NCBI RefSeq assembly: GCF_000730645.1
Contig: NZ_BBIU01000039.1
Span: 1 to 64,000 of the forward strand
DNA length: 64,000 nucleotides
Direction of reading: 5' to 3'
Source: Pseudomonas parafulva NBRC 16636 = DSM 17004
Lineage (GTDB): Bacteria > Pseudomonadota > Gammaproteobacteria > Pseudomonadales > Pseudomonadaceae
Position numbers and translations under genes: made by a program
Shown here: positions 51,506 to 60,820 of the stretch, piece by piece
Numbering within the stretch: the first letter of the stretch is position 1
How the letters are laid out: each line of letters begins with the position of its first letter
Notes under the pieces: generated by a model
What the model saw: the letters and a program-made list of their open reading frames with translations, nothing else
Database searches by the model: none
Told to the model about the DNA's origin: nothing

Positions 51506-53545
51506 TTACTTGATGCGCTGGCCTGGCTTGGCGCCGCTGTCGGGGCTCAGCAGGTAGATCTCTTCACCGCCAGGGCCGGCAGCCATGACCATGCCTTCAG
51601 ACACCCCAAAGCGCATTTTGCGGGGTTTGAGGTTGGCCACCATCATGGTCAGGCGGCCTTCGAGCTTGGACGGGTCTGGGTAAGCCGACTTGATACCCGA
51701 GAACACGTTGCGGCGCTCGTCGCCGATATCCAGGGTCAGTTGCAGCAGCTTGTCGGCGCCGGCAACCGCCTCGGCTTTGACGATGAGCGCCACGCGCAGG
51801 TCGACGGCGGCAAAGGTATCGAATTCGATCTCGGCGGCCAACGGGTCCTTGGCCAGCTCGCCATTACCGACCGTAACCTTGGCCTCGGCGGCCAGCAGGT
51901 CTTCCTTGCTGGCTGCGACCATGGCTTCGACCTTGGCAGGTTCGATGCGGCTCATCAGCGCCTTGAACGGGTTCAGCGTGTGGTTTTCCAGGCGCGTTGC
52001 ATGGTCGCCCCAGGCCAGAGGTGGCACGTTGAGGAAGGCCTCGGCGTCCGCCGCCAGCACCGGCAGTACCGGTTTCAGGAAAATCACCAGCTGGCGGAAC
52101 AGGTTCACGCCCTGGGCGCAAATAGCCTGCACTTCGTCCTGCTTGCCTTCCTGCTTGGCCAGCGACCAGGGGGCCTTGTCGGCGATCCAGGCGTTGGCGC
52201 GGTCGGCCAGGGCCATGATTTCGCGCATGGCGCGGCCGAAGTCGCGGCCCTCGTAGGCTTCGGCGATGGACGGGGCTGCCGCCAGGAAGGCCTGCGTGAG
52301 CTCGGGCGCCGCATCGCCGGCCACCATCACACCGGCGTTGCCTTTGTGAATGAACCCGGCGCAGCGGCTGGCAATGTTGACCACCTTGCCCACCAGGTCG
52401 GAGTTCACCTTCTGCACGAAGTCTTCGAGGTTGAGGTCTAGGTCGTCGACGCCACGGCCCAGCTTGGCTGCGTAGTAGTAGCGCAGGTACTCGGGCTGCA
52501 GGTGATCGAGGTAGGTACGGGCCTTGATGAAGGTACCGCGCGACTTGGACATCTTGGCGCCGTTGACGGTGAGGTAGCCATGCACGTTCACTGCCGTGGG
52601 CTTGCGCAGGCCCGCACCCTCAAGCATGGCTGGCCAGAACAGGGCGTGGAAGTTGACGATGTCCTTGCCGATGAAGTGGTACAGCTCGGCCTTGGAGCCC
52701 TGGCTCCAGAACGCGTCGAAATCCAGCTCCGGGCGGCGGGCGCACAGGTTCTTGAAGCTGGCCATGTAGCCGATCGGTGCGTCCAGCCACACGTAGAAGT
52801 ACTTGCCTGGCTCCCCTGGGATCTCGAAGCCGAAATACGGCGCGTCACGGGAGATATCCCACTCCTGCAAGCCGGCATCCAGCCACTCGGCCAGTTTGTT
52901 GGCGACGGCGTCCTGCAGTGTGCCGCTGCGGGTCCACTGCTGCAGCATGGCCTGGAAATCAGGCAGCTTGAAGAAGAAATGCTGGGAATCGCGCAGCACC
53001 GGGGTGGCCCCGGAAATAGCAGATTTAGGGTCTTTCAGTTCGGTAGGCGCATAGGTAGCGCCGCACTTTTCACAGTTGTCGCCGTACTGGTCCTCGGCCG
53101 CACATTTGGGGCAGGTGCCCTTGATGAAGCGGTCGGCCAGGAACATGCCTTTTTCTGGGTCGAAGTACTGGGTCACCGAACGGGTGGCAATGTGACCGGC
53201 TTCGCGCAGGCGGGTGTAGATCAGGCTCGACAGCTCGCGATTCTCTTCGCTGTGGGTCGAGTGGAAGTTGTCGAAATCCACCAGGAAGTCGGCAAAATCG
53301 GCGCTGTGCTCGGCCTGCACATTGGCGATCAACTGCTCCGGGGTAATGCCTTCCTTTTCGGCACGCAGCATGATTGCCGAGCCGTGGGCATCGTCAGCGC
53401 AGACGTAGATGCACTGGTTGCCGCGCATTTTCTGGAAGCGAACCCACATGTCTGTCTGGATGTACTCGAGCATATGGCCAAGGTGGATCGATCCATTGGC
53501 ATAGGGCAAGGCGCTGGTGACGAGAATCTGACGTGGCTCGGACAT
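51506..53545 (-). CDS. metG: Methionyl-tRNA synthetase
   Basis: The 679 aa class I synthetase has the HIGH-type motif (SIHLGHML), the zinc knuckle CPKC...CEKC, the KMSKS loop (KMSKSRGTF), and a C-terminal OB-fold dimerisation domain (VDLRVALIVKAEAV onward), the long bacterial form. The ATG at 53545 gives the universal MSEPRQILVTSALPYANG start; the open frame further upstream is not conserved. Divergent from mrp. Confidence 0.97.
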   Translation of the reverse strand: MSEPRQILVTSALPYANGSIHLGHMLEYIQTDMWVRFQKMRGNQCIYVCADDAHGSAIMLRAEKEGITPEQLIANVQAEHSADFADFLVDFDNFHSTHSEENRELSSLIYTRLREAGHIATRSVTQYFDPEKGMFLADRFIKGTCPKCAAEDQYGDNCEKCGATYAPTELKDPKSAISGATPVLRDSQHFFFKLPDFQAMLQQWTRSGTLQDAVANKLAEWLDAGLQEWDISRDAPYFGFEIPGEPGKYFYVWLDAPIGYMASFKNLCARRPELDFDAFWSQGSKAELYHFIGKDIVNFHALFWPAMLEGAGLRKPTAVNVHGYLTVNGAKMSKSRGTFIKARTYLDHLQPEYLRYYYAAKLGRGVDDLDLNLEDFVQKVNSDLVGKVVNIASRCAGFIHKGNAGVMVAGDAAPELTQAFLAAAPSIAEAYEGRDFGRAMREIMALADRANAWIADKAPWSLAKQEGKQDEVQAICAQGVNLFRQLVIFLKPVLPVLAADAEAFLNVPPLAWGDHATRLENHTLNPFKALMSRIEPAKVEAMVAASKEDLLAAEAKVTVGNGELAKDPLAAEIEFDTFAAVDLRVALIVKAEAVAGADKLLQLTLDIGDERRNVFSGIKSAYPDPSKLEGRLTMMVANLKPRKMRFGVSEGMVMAAGPGGEEIYLLSPDSGAKPGQRIK

Positions 53546-53703
53546 GGTGGCTCGGCTACTTTCCTGGCGACGGGGTGAAAATGAGGATGATCGGCCACTA
53601 TAAAGGGCTGGCGAAGATATTTCACCCCGCGCACGCATCTGTTGACGATTGACGGGTTAGGATAGGCGCCTGTTTTACATTCAGTTTGCCAATGGGAGTG
53701 TCC

Positions 53704-54798
53704 ATGAGTGCCGTCACCCGCGCCGCCGTCGAAGGCGTGCTTCGCCAGTACACCGACCCCTACCTCAACCAGGACCCGGTCAGCGCCGGCTGTGTGCGTG
53801 CCATCGAGATCGACGGCGGGCAGGTCAACGTGCAGTTGCAACTGGGCTACGCCGCCGGGCTGTTCAAGCAGGGCTGGGCTCAGGTGCTGCAGACCGCCAT
53901 CGGCAACCTTGAGGGGGTTGCCGGCGCCCAGGTTGCCATCGATTGCGTGATCGCCCCGCACAAGGGCCAGGCCCAGGTGCCCGCGATGGCCAACGTCAAG
54001 AACATCATTGCCGTTGCGTCGGGCAAGGGGGGGGTGGGCAAGTCCACCACAGCGGCCAACCTTGCCTTGGCGCTGGCCCGCGAAGGCGCGCGCGTGGGTA
54101 TTCTGGATGCCGATATCTACGGCCCCAGCCAGGGTGTGATGTTCGGCATCGCCGAGGGCACCCGCCCACAGATTCGCGAGCAGAAGTGGTTCGTGCCGAT
54201 CAAGGCCCATGGCGTCGAAGTGATGTCCATGGCCTTCCTGACCGATGACAACACGCCCATGGTGTGGCGTGGCCCGATGGTGTCGGGCGCGCTGTTGCAA
54301 CTGGTCACGCAGACCGCCTGGGACGACCTGGACTACCTGGTCATCGACATGCCACCGGGCACCGGCGACATTCAGCTGACGCTGGCGCAGAAGGTGCCGG
54401 TGGCAGGTTCGGTGATCGTCACTACCCCGCAGGACCTGGCACTGCTGGATGCGCGTAAAGGTGTGGAGATGTTCCGCAAGGTCAACATCCCGGTGCTGGG
54501 TGTGGTCGAGAACATGGCTGTGCACATCTGCTCGAACTGTGGCCATGCCGAGCACCTGTTCGGTGAGGGCGGCGGTGAAAAACTGGCAGCCCAGTACGGC
54601 GTCGACCTGCTGGCTTCGTTGCCCTTGTCGATGCTGATTCGCGAGCAGGCTGACAACGGCAAGCCGACGGCGATTGCCGAGCCGGAGAGCCAGATCGCCA
54701 TGATCTACCAGGAACTGGCCCGGCAGGTAGGTGCGCGCATCGTGCTGCGTGAAGCCACAGCCCCTGCCATGCCGAGCATCACCGTTAGCGACGACTGA
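53704..54798 (+). CDS. apbC: Mrp/ApbC iron-sulfur cluster carrier ATPase
   Basis: The 364 aa protein has an N-terminal DUF59/MIP18-like domain (~1-90), a deviant Walker A GKGGVGKS with the P-loop lysine pair, and the C-x2-C of cluster carriers (HICSNCGHAEHL). It binds and transfers 4Fe-4S clusters. The ATG at 53704 is chosen for GGGAG 6 nt upstream. Divergent from metG; a strong terminator follows. Confidence 0.95.
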   Translation: MSAVTRAAVEGVLRQYTDPYLNQDPVSAGCVRAIEIDGGQVNVQLQLGYAAGLFKQGWAQVLQTAIGNLEGVAGAQVAIDCVIAPHKGQAQVPAMANVKNIIAVASGKGGVGKSTTAANLALALAREGARVGILDADIYGPSQGVMFGIAEGTRPQIREQKWFVPIKAHGVEVMSMAFLTDDNTPMVWRGPMVSGALLQLVTQTAWDDLDYLVIDMPPGTGDIQLTLAQKVPVAGSVIVTTPQDLALLDARKGVEMFRKVNIPVLGVVENMAVHICSNCGHAEHLFGEGGGEKLAAQYGVDLLASLPLSMLIREQADNGKPTAIAEPESQIAMIYQELARQVGARIVLREATAPAMPSITVSDD

Positions 54799-54850
54799 GC
54801 CACCTGCGCCGCGCCAGCGGCGCCACACCCTCAAATGCCAGGCATGAAAA

Positions 54851-54870
54851 AACCCGCCATGAGGCGGGTT
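54851..54870. terminator. Bidirectional intrinsic terminator (apbC / cold-shock gene)
   Basis: AACCCGCC (54851-54858) pairs with GGCGGGTT (54863-54870) over a 4 nt loop, with an A-run before and a T-run after, between convergent genes. Confidence 0.92.
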
Positions 54871-54898
54871 TTTTTGAAGGCAGGGAAGCTAGATCGAC

Positions 54899-55108
54899 TT
54901 AGGCGATCTGAACTTCTTCAGCCTGCATGCCTTTCTGGCCGCGGGTAGCGACGAAAGTAACAGCCTGGCCTTCTTTCAGGGTTTTGAAGCCGTCAGCTTG
55001 GATGGCTTTGAAGTGCACGAACAGGTCGTCGCCCGACTGAGGGGTGATGAAGCCGTAGCCTTTCTCATCGTTGAACCACTTGACAACACCGGATTGACGG
55101 TTGGACAT
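54899..55108 (-). CDS. CspA-family cold-shock protein
   Basis: The 69 aa single-domain RNA chaperone has RNP1 (KGYGFI) and RNP2 (LFVHF) and the family start SNRQSGVVKWFNDEKGYGF. It melts secondary structure in RNA. AGGAGACAG precedes the ATG. The several hundred base non-coding region upstream is consistent with a long cold-responsive leader, though none is proven. The exact paralogue cannot be named from sequence alone. Confidence 0.95.
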   Translation of the reverse strand: MSNRQSGVVKWFNDEKGYGFITPQSGDDLFVHFKAIQADGFKTLKEGQAVTFVATRGQKGMQAEEVQIA

Positions 55109-55447
55109 TTTTCTGTCTCCTTGGACAATTTAATTACGGTCAGGAAAAACCCTGCCCGGGACTGAGCGCAAAGAGAGCAGAAAATTCAGCGATGGGCCGA
55201 TCAGGATCGTGCATCAAACTAGAGATTCTCGGTGTCACGTGCAGCACAGTGGCGCCACCTTACCCCACTTTCTGCAACCTGCCAATGGTCAGAAGCGGCT
55301 TTACCCAAATTCAGATCGGTGGCAGCTGCAAGCCCCGGCCTGCGTGGATTGCAGCCCTGATACGGATGAAACTTTGAAGACCGGGCCAGGACCGGTAAGA
55401 TGCGCGTCTGTATTTTTACCTTGCACCTTCTTTCAGGACAGCCCGCC
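55109..55447. other. Intergenic region between cold-shock gene and dcd
   Basis: These 339 bp lie between divergent genes and hold no convincing frame. They should contain the leader and promoter of the cold-shock gene (minus strand) and the promoter of dcd (plus strand). No clear -35/-10 pair or hairpin stood out. Confidence 0.5.
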
Positions 55448-56014
55448 ATGAGCATCAAATCGGACAAGTGGATTCGCCGCATGGCGCAGGAACACGGCAT
55501 GATCGAGCCGTTCGTCGAACGCCAGGTCCGCGGCGAGCAAGACAGCCGGGTCATCTCGTTCGGCGTGTCCAGCTACGGCTACGACGTTCGCTGCGCCGAC
55601 GAATTCAAGGTGTTCACCAACATCAACTCGGCCACCGTCGACCCGAAGAATTTCGATGAGGGCAGCTTCGTCGACATCAAGAGCGACGTGTGCATCATCC
55701 CCCCCAACTCGTTCGCCCTGGCCCGCACCGTGGAGTACTTCCGCATCCCCCGCGACGTGCTGACCATCTGCCTGGGCAAGAGCACCTATGCCCGGTGCGG
55801 CATCATCGTCAACGTGACGCCGCTCGAACCCGAGTGGGAAGGCCACGTGACCCTGGAGTTCTCTAACACCACCACGCTCCCGGCGAAGATCTACGCCAAC
55901 GAAGGCGTGGCCCAGATGCTGTTCCTGCAGTCGGACGAAGAGTGCGAAGTGTCCTACAAAGACCGCGGCGGCAAGTACCAGGGCCAGCGCGGTGTGACCC
56001 TGCCGCGCACCTGA
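55448..56014 (+). CDS. dcd: dCTP deaminase
   Basis: The enzyme deaminates dCTP to dUTP, the precursor of dTTP. The 188 aa length equals the bacterial family standard. Visible motifs are SYGYDVRCADEFKVF, CLGKSTYARCGI, the catalytic EPEWEGHVTLEFSNTT and the C-terminal QMLFLQSDEECEVSY and GKYQGQRGVTLPRT. The ATG at 55448 has AGGA about 10 nt upstream. Confidence 0.97.
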   Translation: MSIKSDKWIRRMAQEHGMIEPFVERQVRGEQDSRVISFGVSSYGYDVRCADEFKVFTNINSATVDPKNFDEGSFVDIKSDVCIIPPNSFALARTVEYFRIPRDVLTICLGKSTYARCGIIVNVTPLEPEWEGHVTLEFSNTTTLPAKIYANEGVAQMLFLQSDEECEVSYKDRGGKYQGQRGVTLPRT

Positions 56015-56110
56015 CCCGACCGGCGCGGGGAATTTCACGCGCCTTTGGCACTCCAACCTGTAACCGTGCCGGTATGCATGACGCTTATCGGCTGATGTCA
56101 GGAGGTGCCA

Positions 56111-56338
56111 ATGAAACTCCATCCCACCATCAGTGCAAAGCTGGCAGGCCTGCAGCCCAATCACATCGGATTGCTGTCGTGGTCGCTGCTGGCTCAGCCC
56201 TTGCCCATGCATGCCGGGGGCGTGCCGGGTCAGCCCGACCCGGATACACCCCAGCCGGGTCAGCCTGGCGATACGCCGCCCATGGAACCCGGCGAGCCAA
56301 CCTTGCCGGACGAGGCGCCACCCGCCCCCGTGGCCTGA
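56111..56338 (+). CDS. Small proline-rich protein, function unknown
   Basis: The 75 aa protein has a short amphipathic or hydrophobic N-terminal half (ISAKLAGLQPNHIGLLSWSL) and a disordered, acidic, Pro/Gly-rich C-terminal half (PGQPDPDTPQPGQPGDTP onward). AGGAGG sits 5-6 nt before the ATG, an excellent ribosome-binding site, so translation is likely. No family recognised and no cysteine. It is convergent with pdeM, with only 6 bp between them. Confidence 0.7.
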   Translation: MKLHPTISAKLAGLQPNHIGLLSWSLLAQPLPMHAGGVPGQPDPDTPQPGQPGDTPPMEPGEPTLPDEAPPAPVA

Positions 56339-56344
56339 CGGCTG

Positions 56345-56998
56345 CTACAGCGGCCAGACGCGCCCTGCGCCAGCCAGATAAATACGGCTGGCCTGGGTAG
56401 GCTCAATTTCCCAGCCCCCGGTAAACTCGCCGAAGGCCGGCAGCAGGCACACCTCGTTGTCGATCACGAAACAGGGCAGGCGCAGGCGCTGGCGCGCTTT
56501 GCCACGCAGTACGAATGCGGGGTGCACGTGGCCTGCCAGCACGGTATGCGTAGGGTGCGCTTCGGGCTCGTGTTGCAGCGCAAAGGGCCCCATTATCCAA
56601 GGCTCATCAACCACATCGATCCCCAGTGAAACGGGTGGGTCCCCAGCATGGCGGTCGTGGTTGCCGCGGATCAGCACGATGCTTAGCTGTGGATGGCGTT
56701 CTCGCCACGCCTGCACCAGCGCCAGCGTGGCAGGCGCGCGCGCCGTACGCGCATGCAGAAAGTCCCCTAACACGATGAGCAGCTCGCATTCATGCTCAGC
56801 CAGCAAGGTATCGAGCCTGGCCAGGGTGGCCTGGGTGGTGCCCCGTGGCACGGGTTGGTGCAGGGCGCGATAACTGGCGGCCTTGCCGATATGCACGTCG
56901 GCTACCAACAGCGCCCGGCGGGCGGGCCAGTAAATCGCCTTGTCCGGCAGCAACCAAAGTTTCTGGCCGCACAACTCGATTGCACAATGGGTGGTCAT
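56345..56998 (-). CDS. pdeM: Ligase-associated DNA damage response endonuclease PdeM
   Basis: The 217 aa calcineurin-type metallophosphoesterase has the motifs LLVADVHIGKAA (D-x-H), LGDFLHAR (GD), IRGNHDRHAGD (GNHD) and LAGHVHPAF (GHVH). It belongs to the Lhr-ligase-exonuclease-phosphoesterase module and is the last gene of the cluster. The ATG at 56998 has AAGGAGG upstream; the longer frame to 57088 is not needed. Confidence 0.93.
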   Translation of the reverse strand: MTTHCAIELCGQKLWLLPDKAIYWPARRALLVADVHIGKAASYRALHQPVPRGTTQATLARLDTLLAEHECELLIVLGDFLHARTARAPATLALVQAWRERHPQLSIVLIRGNHDRHAGDPPVSLGIDVVDEPWIMGPFALQHEPEAHPTHTVLAGHVHPAFVLRGKARQRLRLPCFVIDNEVCLLPAFGEFTGGWEIEPTQASRIYLAGAGRVWPL

Positions 56999-57074
56999 GG
57001 CCGCCTCCTTGGCCGCCGGCCCGTGTACGTCACAGACCGTAGAACCCGACACCGCGTGATATTCGTCAATTGCC

Positions 57075-59519
57075 TCAACCTGCTGCACTCTCCAGTTCGG
57101 CGACCATCCGCGCGATGCGGTCCGCCAGCTTTTCGGTAGAAAGGGTTTCGCGCATGCCTTCCACCAGCAACGCGAAGGCCAGCGGCCCGGTGCGTTTCAG
57201 TACCTGCAGGTCCAGCTTCAGGCCTGCCATCTTCAACAACTGGCGATTCAGCCGCTCGATTTCCAGTTCCTCATTGAGCACCTCGTCACGCGCTTGCCCC
57301 AGCAGCAGGTTGCCCGCGTCGTGCTTGCGAAATACTTCGTAAAACAGCCCACTGGAGGCCTGTATCTGGCGCATGCTCTTCTGCGCTGCAGGGTACCCGC
57401 CGAAGACCAGCCCAGAGATCTGGGCAATTTCGCGGAAGCGGCGCAGCGCCATTTCGCCGGCATTGAGGCTGGCCAGTACGTCATCCAGCAGATGCTCCGG
57501 GCTGAGCGCGCGGGGCAGGTAGGTTGCCCAGTCCACCTGGCCGGGGCTGAGCAGCTCGAAGCCATAGTCATTGACGGCGATGGACACCGACAAGGGCTGC
57601 TCACGGCTCACGCGCCAGGCGATCAGGTTGGCCAGCCCCATGTTGGCCATGCGACCAGCGAACGGGTACATGAACAGGTGCCAGCCCTGGCGGGATTTGA
57701 ACGTCTCAGCCAGCAGCGTTGTACACGTCGGCAATGACGACCAATGGGCTTGCAGCGCCAGCAATGGCCGTACTGCGCGCATCTCTGGGCCGTCGTAGCG
57801 GCCATGGGCGGCGGCATCCAGCTGTTGCACCAGTGCGTCGGCCAGCTCGCTCGAAAGCGGCATGCGCCCGCCATTCCAGCGTGCCACTGCAGCCTTGCGC
57901 GCCGTGCTGCGCCGTACATACGCTGTCATGTTCTCGACGCGCACCAGTTCCAGCACGCGCCCGGCGAACACGAAGGTGTCACCTGGCCGCAAGCGTGCAA
58001 TGAAGGCTTCCTCGACGCTGCCCAGCCCCTTGCCACCGCCGCCTTTGCTCCAGTATTTGAGGTGCAGGCTGGCATCGCTGACGATGGTGCCGATACTCAT
58101 GCGATGGCGACGCGCCAGCCGTTCGCTGGCAACCTTGTACACACCGTCTGGCTGTGCTTCGACCCGCTGATAATCGGGGTAGGCCGTGAGCGAGCTGCCG
58201 CCATGGCAGACGAAGTCCAGTGCCCACTGCCACTGGCTGTCACGCAGTTCGGCAAACGCCCAGGTACTGCGTACTTCCGCCAACAGTGCCTGGGCATCGA
58301 AGCCACTGCCCAGGGCCATGCTGACCAAATGCTGCACCAAAACGTCCATGCACAACCGCGGCGAACGGCGGGCTTCGATATGGCCTTCGGCCAATGCCTG
58401 GCGAGCGGCGGCGGCTTCGACCAGCTCCAGGCTATGGGTGGGCACCAGGGTAATCCGTGAACGGCGCCCTGGCGCATGCCCCGAGCGCCCGGCCCGTTGC
58501 ATGAGGCGGGCAATGCCTTTGGCCGAGCCGATTTGCAGCACCCGCTCGACCGGCAGAAAATCCACCCCCAGGTCCAGGCTGGACGTGCAGATCACCGCTT
58601 TCAGGCCACCCTGCTTGAGGCTGCGTTCTACCCAGTCGCGGGTTTCACGGGCCATGCTGGCGTGGTGCAGGGCGATCAGGCCGGCCCAGTCGGGGCGCAA
58701 TTCGAGCAGGGCCTGGTACCAGATTTCGGCCTGCGCACGGGTATTGGTGAACACCAGGCAACTGCTGCTGGTGTCGATCTCCTCGGCCACTTGGCCGAGC
58801 ATCTTCAGGCCCATGTGCCCGGCCCACGGAAAGCGCTCGATCGAGGCGGGCAGCAGGGTATCGACCAGCAAGGCCTTGTCCTGGCGCCCGCGTACCAGCT
58901 GGCCGCCCTGGGGCAGTAGTACATCCAGCGCGTGCTGCAGGTTGCCCAGGGTGGCCGACAGCCCCCAGGTGGGCAGCCCAGGGTGCCAGTGACGCAGGCG
59001 CGCCAAGGCCAGTTGCAACTGCACACCGCGCTTGTTGCCCAGCAGCTCATGCCATTCGTCCACCACCACCATGCGCAGGGTGGCGAAGTCGGCACTGGCC
59101 TGCGCGCGGGTCAGCAGCAATGTCAGGCTCTCGGGGGTGGTCACCAGCACACTGGGCATCCGCCGGGCTTGTCGGGCGCGCTCGGCACTGCCGGTGTCGC
59201 CGCTGCGCACGCCTACGCTCCAAGGCAGGCCCATCTCATCCAGGGGCGCCTGCAGGGCGCGGGCGGTGTCTGCCGCCAGGGCCCGCATGGGGGTGACCCA
59301 GATCACCTGCAACGGTGCAGCATGGCGCCCCTGGCCCTGGGCTTTGAACGCCCGCAGTGCGGCCAGCCACACGGCGTACGTCTTGCCCGCGCCCGTGTTG
59401 GCATGGAGCAGCCCCGATTCGCCCCGCTCGACGGCGGCCCAAACCCGCCGCTGGAACGCGAACGGCTTCCAGCCGCGTTGGGCAAACCAGGCGTTGGCAA
59501 GATCGGTGGTGGCGGGCAT
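57075..59519 (-). CDS. Ligase-associated DNA damage response DEXH box helicase (short Lhr family)
   Basis: The 814 aa superfamily 2 helicase has Walker A HANTGAGKT, the DEWH box (VVDEWHELLGNKRG), motifs IV-VI (ICTSSLDLGVDFLPVERVLQ; LMQRAGRSGHAPG) and the Lhr-type winged-helix/core region. It lacks the long C-terminal extension of the Lhr at 13731-18059 and is the paralogue that works with ATP-dependent ligase and exonuclease in DNA repair. Same strand as ligase and exonuclease, 76 bp before pdeM. Confidence 0.95.
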   Translation of the reverse strand: MPATTDLANAWFAQRGWKPFAFQRRVWAAVERGESGLLHANTGAGKTYAVWLAALRAFKAQGQGRHAAPLQVIWVTPMRALAADTARALQAPLDEMGLPWSVGVRSGDTGSAERARQARRMPSVLVTTPESLTLLLTRAQASADFATLRMVVVDEWHELLGNKRGVQLQLALARLRHWHPGLPTWGLSATLGNLQHALDVLLPQGGQLVRGRQDKALLVDTLLPASIERFPWAGHMGLKMLGQVAEEIDTSSSCLVFTNTRAQAEIWYQALLELRPDWAGLIALHHASMARETRDWVERSLKQGGLKAVICTSSLDLGVDFLPVERVLQIGSAKGIARLMQRAGRSGHAPGRRSRITLVPTHSLELVEAAAARQALAEGHIEARRSPRLCMDVLVQHLVSMALGSGFDAQALLAEVRSTWAFAELRDSQWQWALDFVCHGGSSLTAYPDYQRVEAQPDGVYKVASERLARRHRMSIGTIVSDASLHLKYWSKGGGGKGLGSVEEAFIARLRPGDTFVFAGRVLELVRVENMTAYVRRSTARKAAVARWNGGRMPLSSELADALVQQLDAAAHGRYDGPEMRAVRPLLALQAHWSSLPTCTTLLAETFKSRQGWHLFMYPFAGRMANMGLANLIAWRVSREQPLSVSIAVNDYGFELLSPGQVDWATYLPRALSPEHLLDDVLASLNAGEMALRRFREIAQISGLVFGGYPAAQKSMRQIQASSGLFYEVFRKHDAGNLLLGQARDEVLNEELEIERLNRQLLKMAGLKLDLQVLKRTGPLAFALLVEGMRETLSTEKLADRIARMVAELESAAG

Positions 59520-59586
59520 CGTACAGGTGGCCCCTCGAAGGCTGTGCTTCTACAGACCACCCGCAAGGTGCATTGGTTTTACCCGG

Positions 59587-60702
59587 TCAGTTGCCCAGCA
59601 GGTAGCCGCTGCGGCACACCTGCTCACCGGCCACATGGGCGATGACCATACCGGCGGTAGCCATGCGCCGAGTGCTGCGCGCATACATCAGCCCCGGCTG
59701 GGTGTTATGCAGCGCGGTTACCCGATCGCTGAGCGGGTCGATCACCTCGGCAATCAACTGGTCAGCTGCCAGGTAATCGCCTGGTTTGGCGTGGTACACC
59801 AGCAACCCGCCCAGTGCAGCGGTAACCGGCTCTACCGCTGCCAGCGGCGTGGCTGGCCTGGGCAAGGCAGGCAGGGCGGGGGCGGTTCCTTCGATCACGG
59901 CTGCATGGGTGAGGTAGTCGAGGATCGCCTGGGCGTCCTGACGCGCCAGGTCGTGGCTGACGTCGGCCTGGCCGCGCAGCTCCACGGTCACTGCGCAACA
60001 CCCCAGCGTGATTGGGAAGCGCTTGCCAAAGCGTTGCTGCAGTTGCCACCACACCAGGCTGAAGCACTCGTCGAACGACTGCCCGCCCGAGTCGGTGGCC
60101 AGCAAGCTGGCCTGGGTGCCCAGGTAGCGGGCAAGCGGCTCAATCTGCGGCCAGGCATCCGGCGTGGTGTACAGGTGTTCGACGGCTTCGAAATCGCAGT
60201 GCAGGTCGATGACCAGCTCGGCATCGCAGGCCAGGCGCTGCAGGATAAGCCGCTGGGCCTGCAGAGGTGTATGCGCGGGGTGAGCGTCCAGGCCACGGCG
60301 CAGGTACTCGCGTATCAGTGCAGTGTTGTGCGCCGGGTCTTGGTTAAGGTGCGCTTCGATCTGGTCACCGATGCTATCGGACAGGTCGACGAAATTACGG
60401 TTGAAGTTCTGCCCGCTCTGCAGCTCGAAGCGTCCCAAGGGTGCGTCCAGCAGCACCTGTTCGAGGCCTACCGGGTTGGCCACCGGAACAAGGATGATTT
60501 CGCACTGCAGGCGGCCTTGCTGTTCCAGTTGCACCAGGCGCTGCTTGAGGTGCCACGCCACCAGCATGCCGGGTAATTCATCGGCGTGCAGCGAGGCCTG
60601 GATATACACTTTGCGCCCACCGCGTGGGCCGAAATGGAAGCTGTGGATCTGGCGAGTGATACCCGGAACGGGTGAGAGCAAGTCGTGGGTAGAGTGGTGC
60701 AT
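59587..60702 (-). CDS. Succinylglutamate desuccinylase/aspartoacylase family (M14-like) amidohydrolase
   Basis: The 371 aa zinc hydrolase has HADE (SLHADELPG) as the first metal motif, asparagine-rich NFNRNF in the active site, and the third ligand in VIDLHCDFEAVEHL. Such enzymes cleave N-acyl amino acids or small amides. AGGA precedes the ATG. It sits between ligase and helicase inside the repair cluster with moderate gaps (118 and 67 bp), and its link to DNA repair is unexplained. Confidence 0.87.
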   Translation of the reverse strand: MHHSTHDLLSPVPGITRQIHSFHFGPRGGRKVYIQASLHADELPGMLVAWHLKQRLVQLEQQGRLQCEIILVPVANPVGLEQVLLDAPLGRFELQSGQNFNRNFVDLSDSIGDQIEAHLNQDPAHNTALIREYLRRGLDAHPAHTPLQAQRLILQRLACDAELVIDLHCDFEAVEHLYTTPDAWPQIEPLARYLGTQASLLATDSGGQSFDECFSLVWWQLQQRFGKRFPITLGCCAVTVELRGQADVSHDLARQDAQAILDYLTHAAVIEGTAPALPALPRPATPLAAVEPVTAALGGLLVYHAKPGDYLAADQLIAEVIDPLSDRVTALHNTQPGLMYARSTRRMATAGMVIAHVAGEQVCRSGYLLGN

Positions 60703-60820
60703 GTTGGTCCTGAGTGCATGGCGAGAACGTGCTGCGACACGGGTCGGCTTACAGATAGAAGCACAGTTTCACGGCATGTGCTTATCGGTTTTACGCGACG
60801 CGTAGCGCAGACGCGGCGGT

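Noticed and set aside
50730..53545. An rnf electron-transport operon beside nth, as in P. aeruginosa
   Set aside because: metG lies directly upstream of nth with a 137 bp gap; no rnf-like membrane or Fe-S proteins are encoded here.
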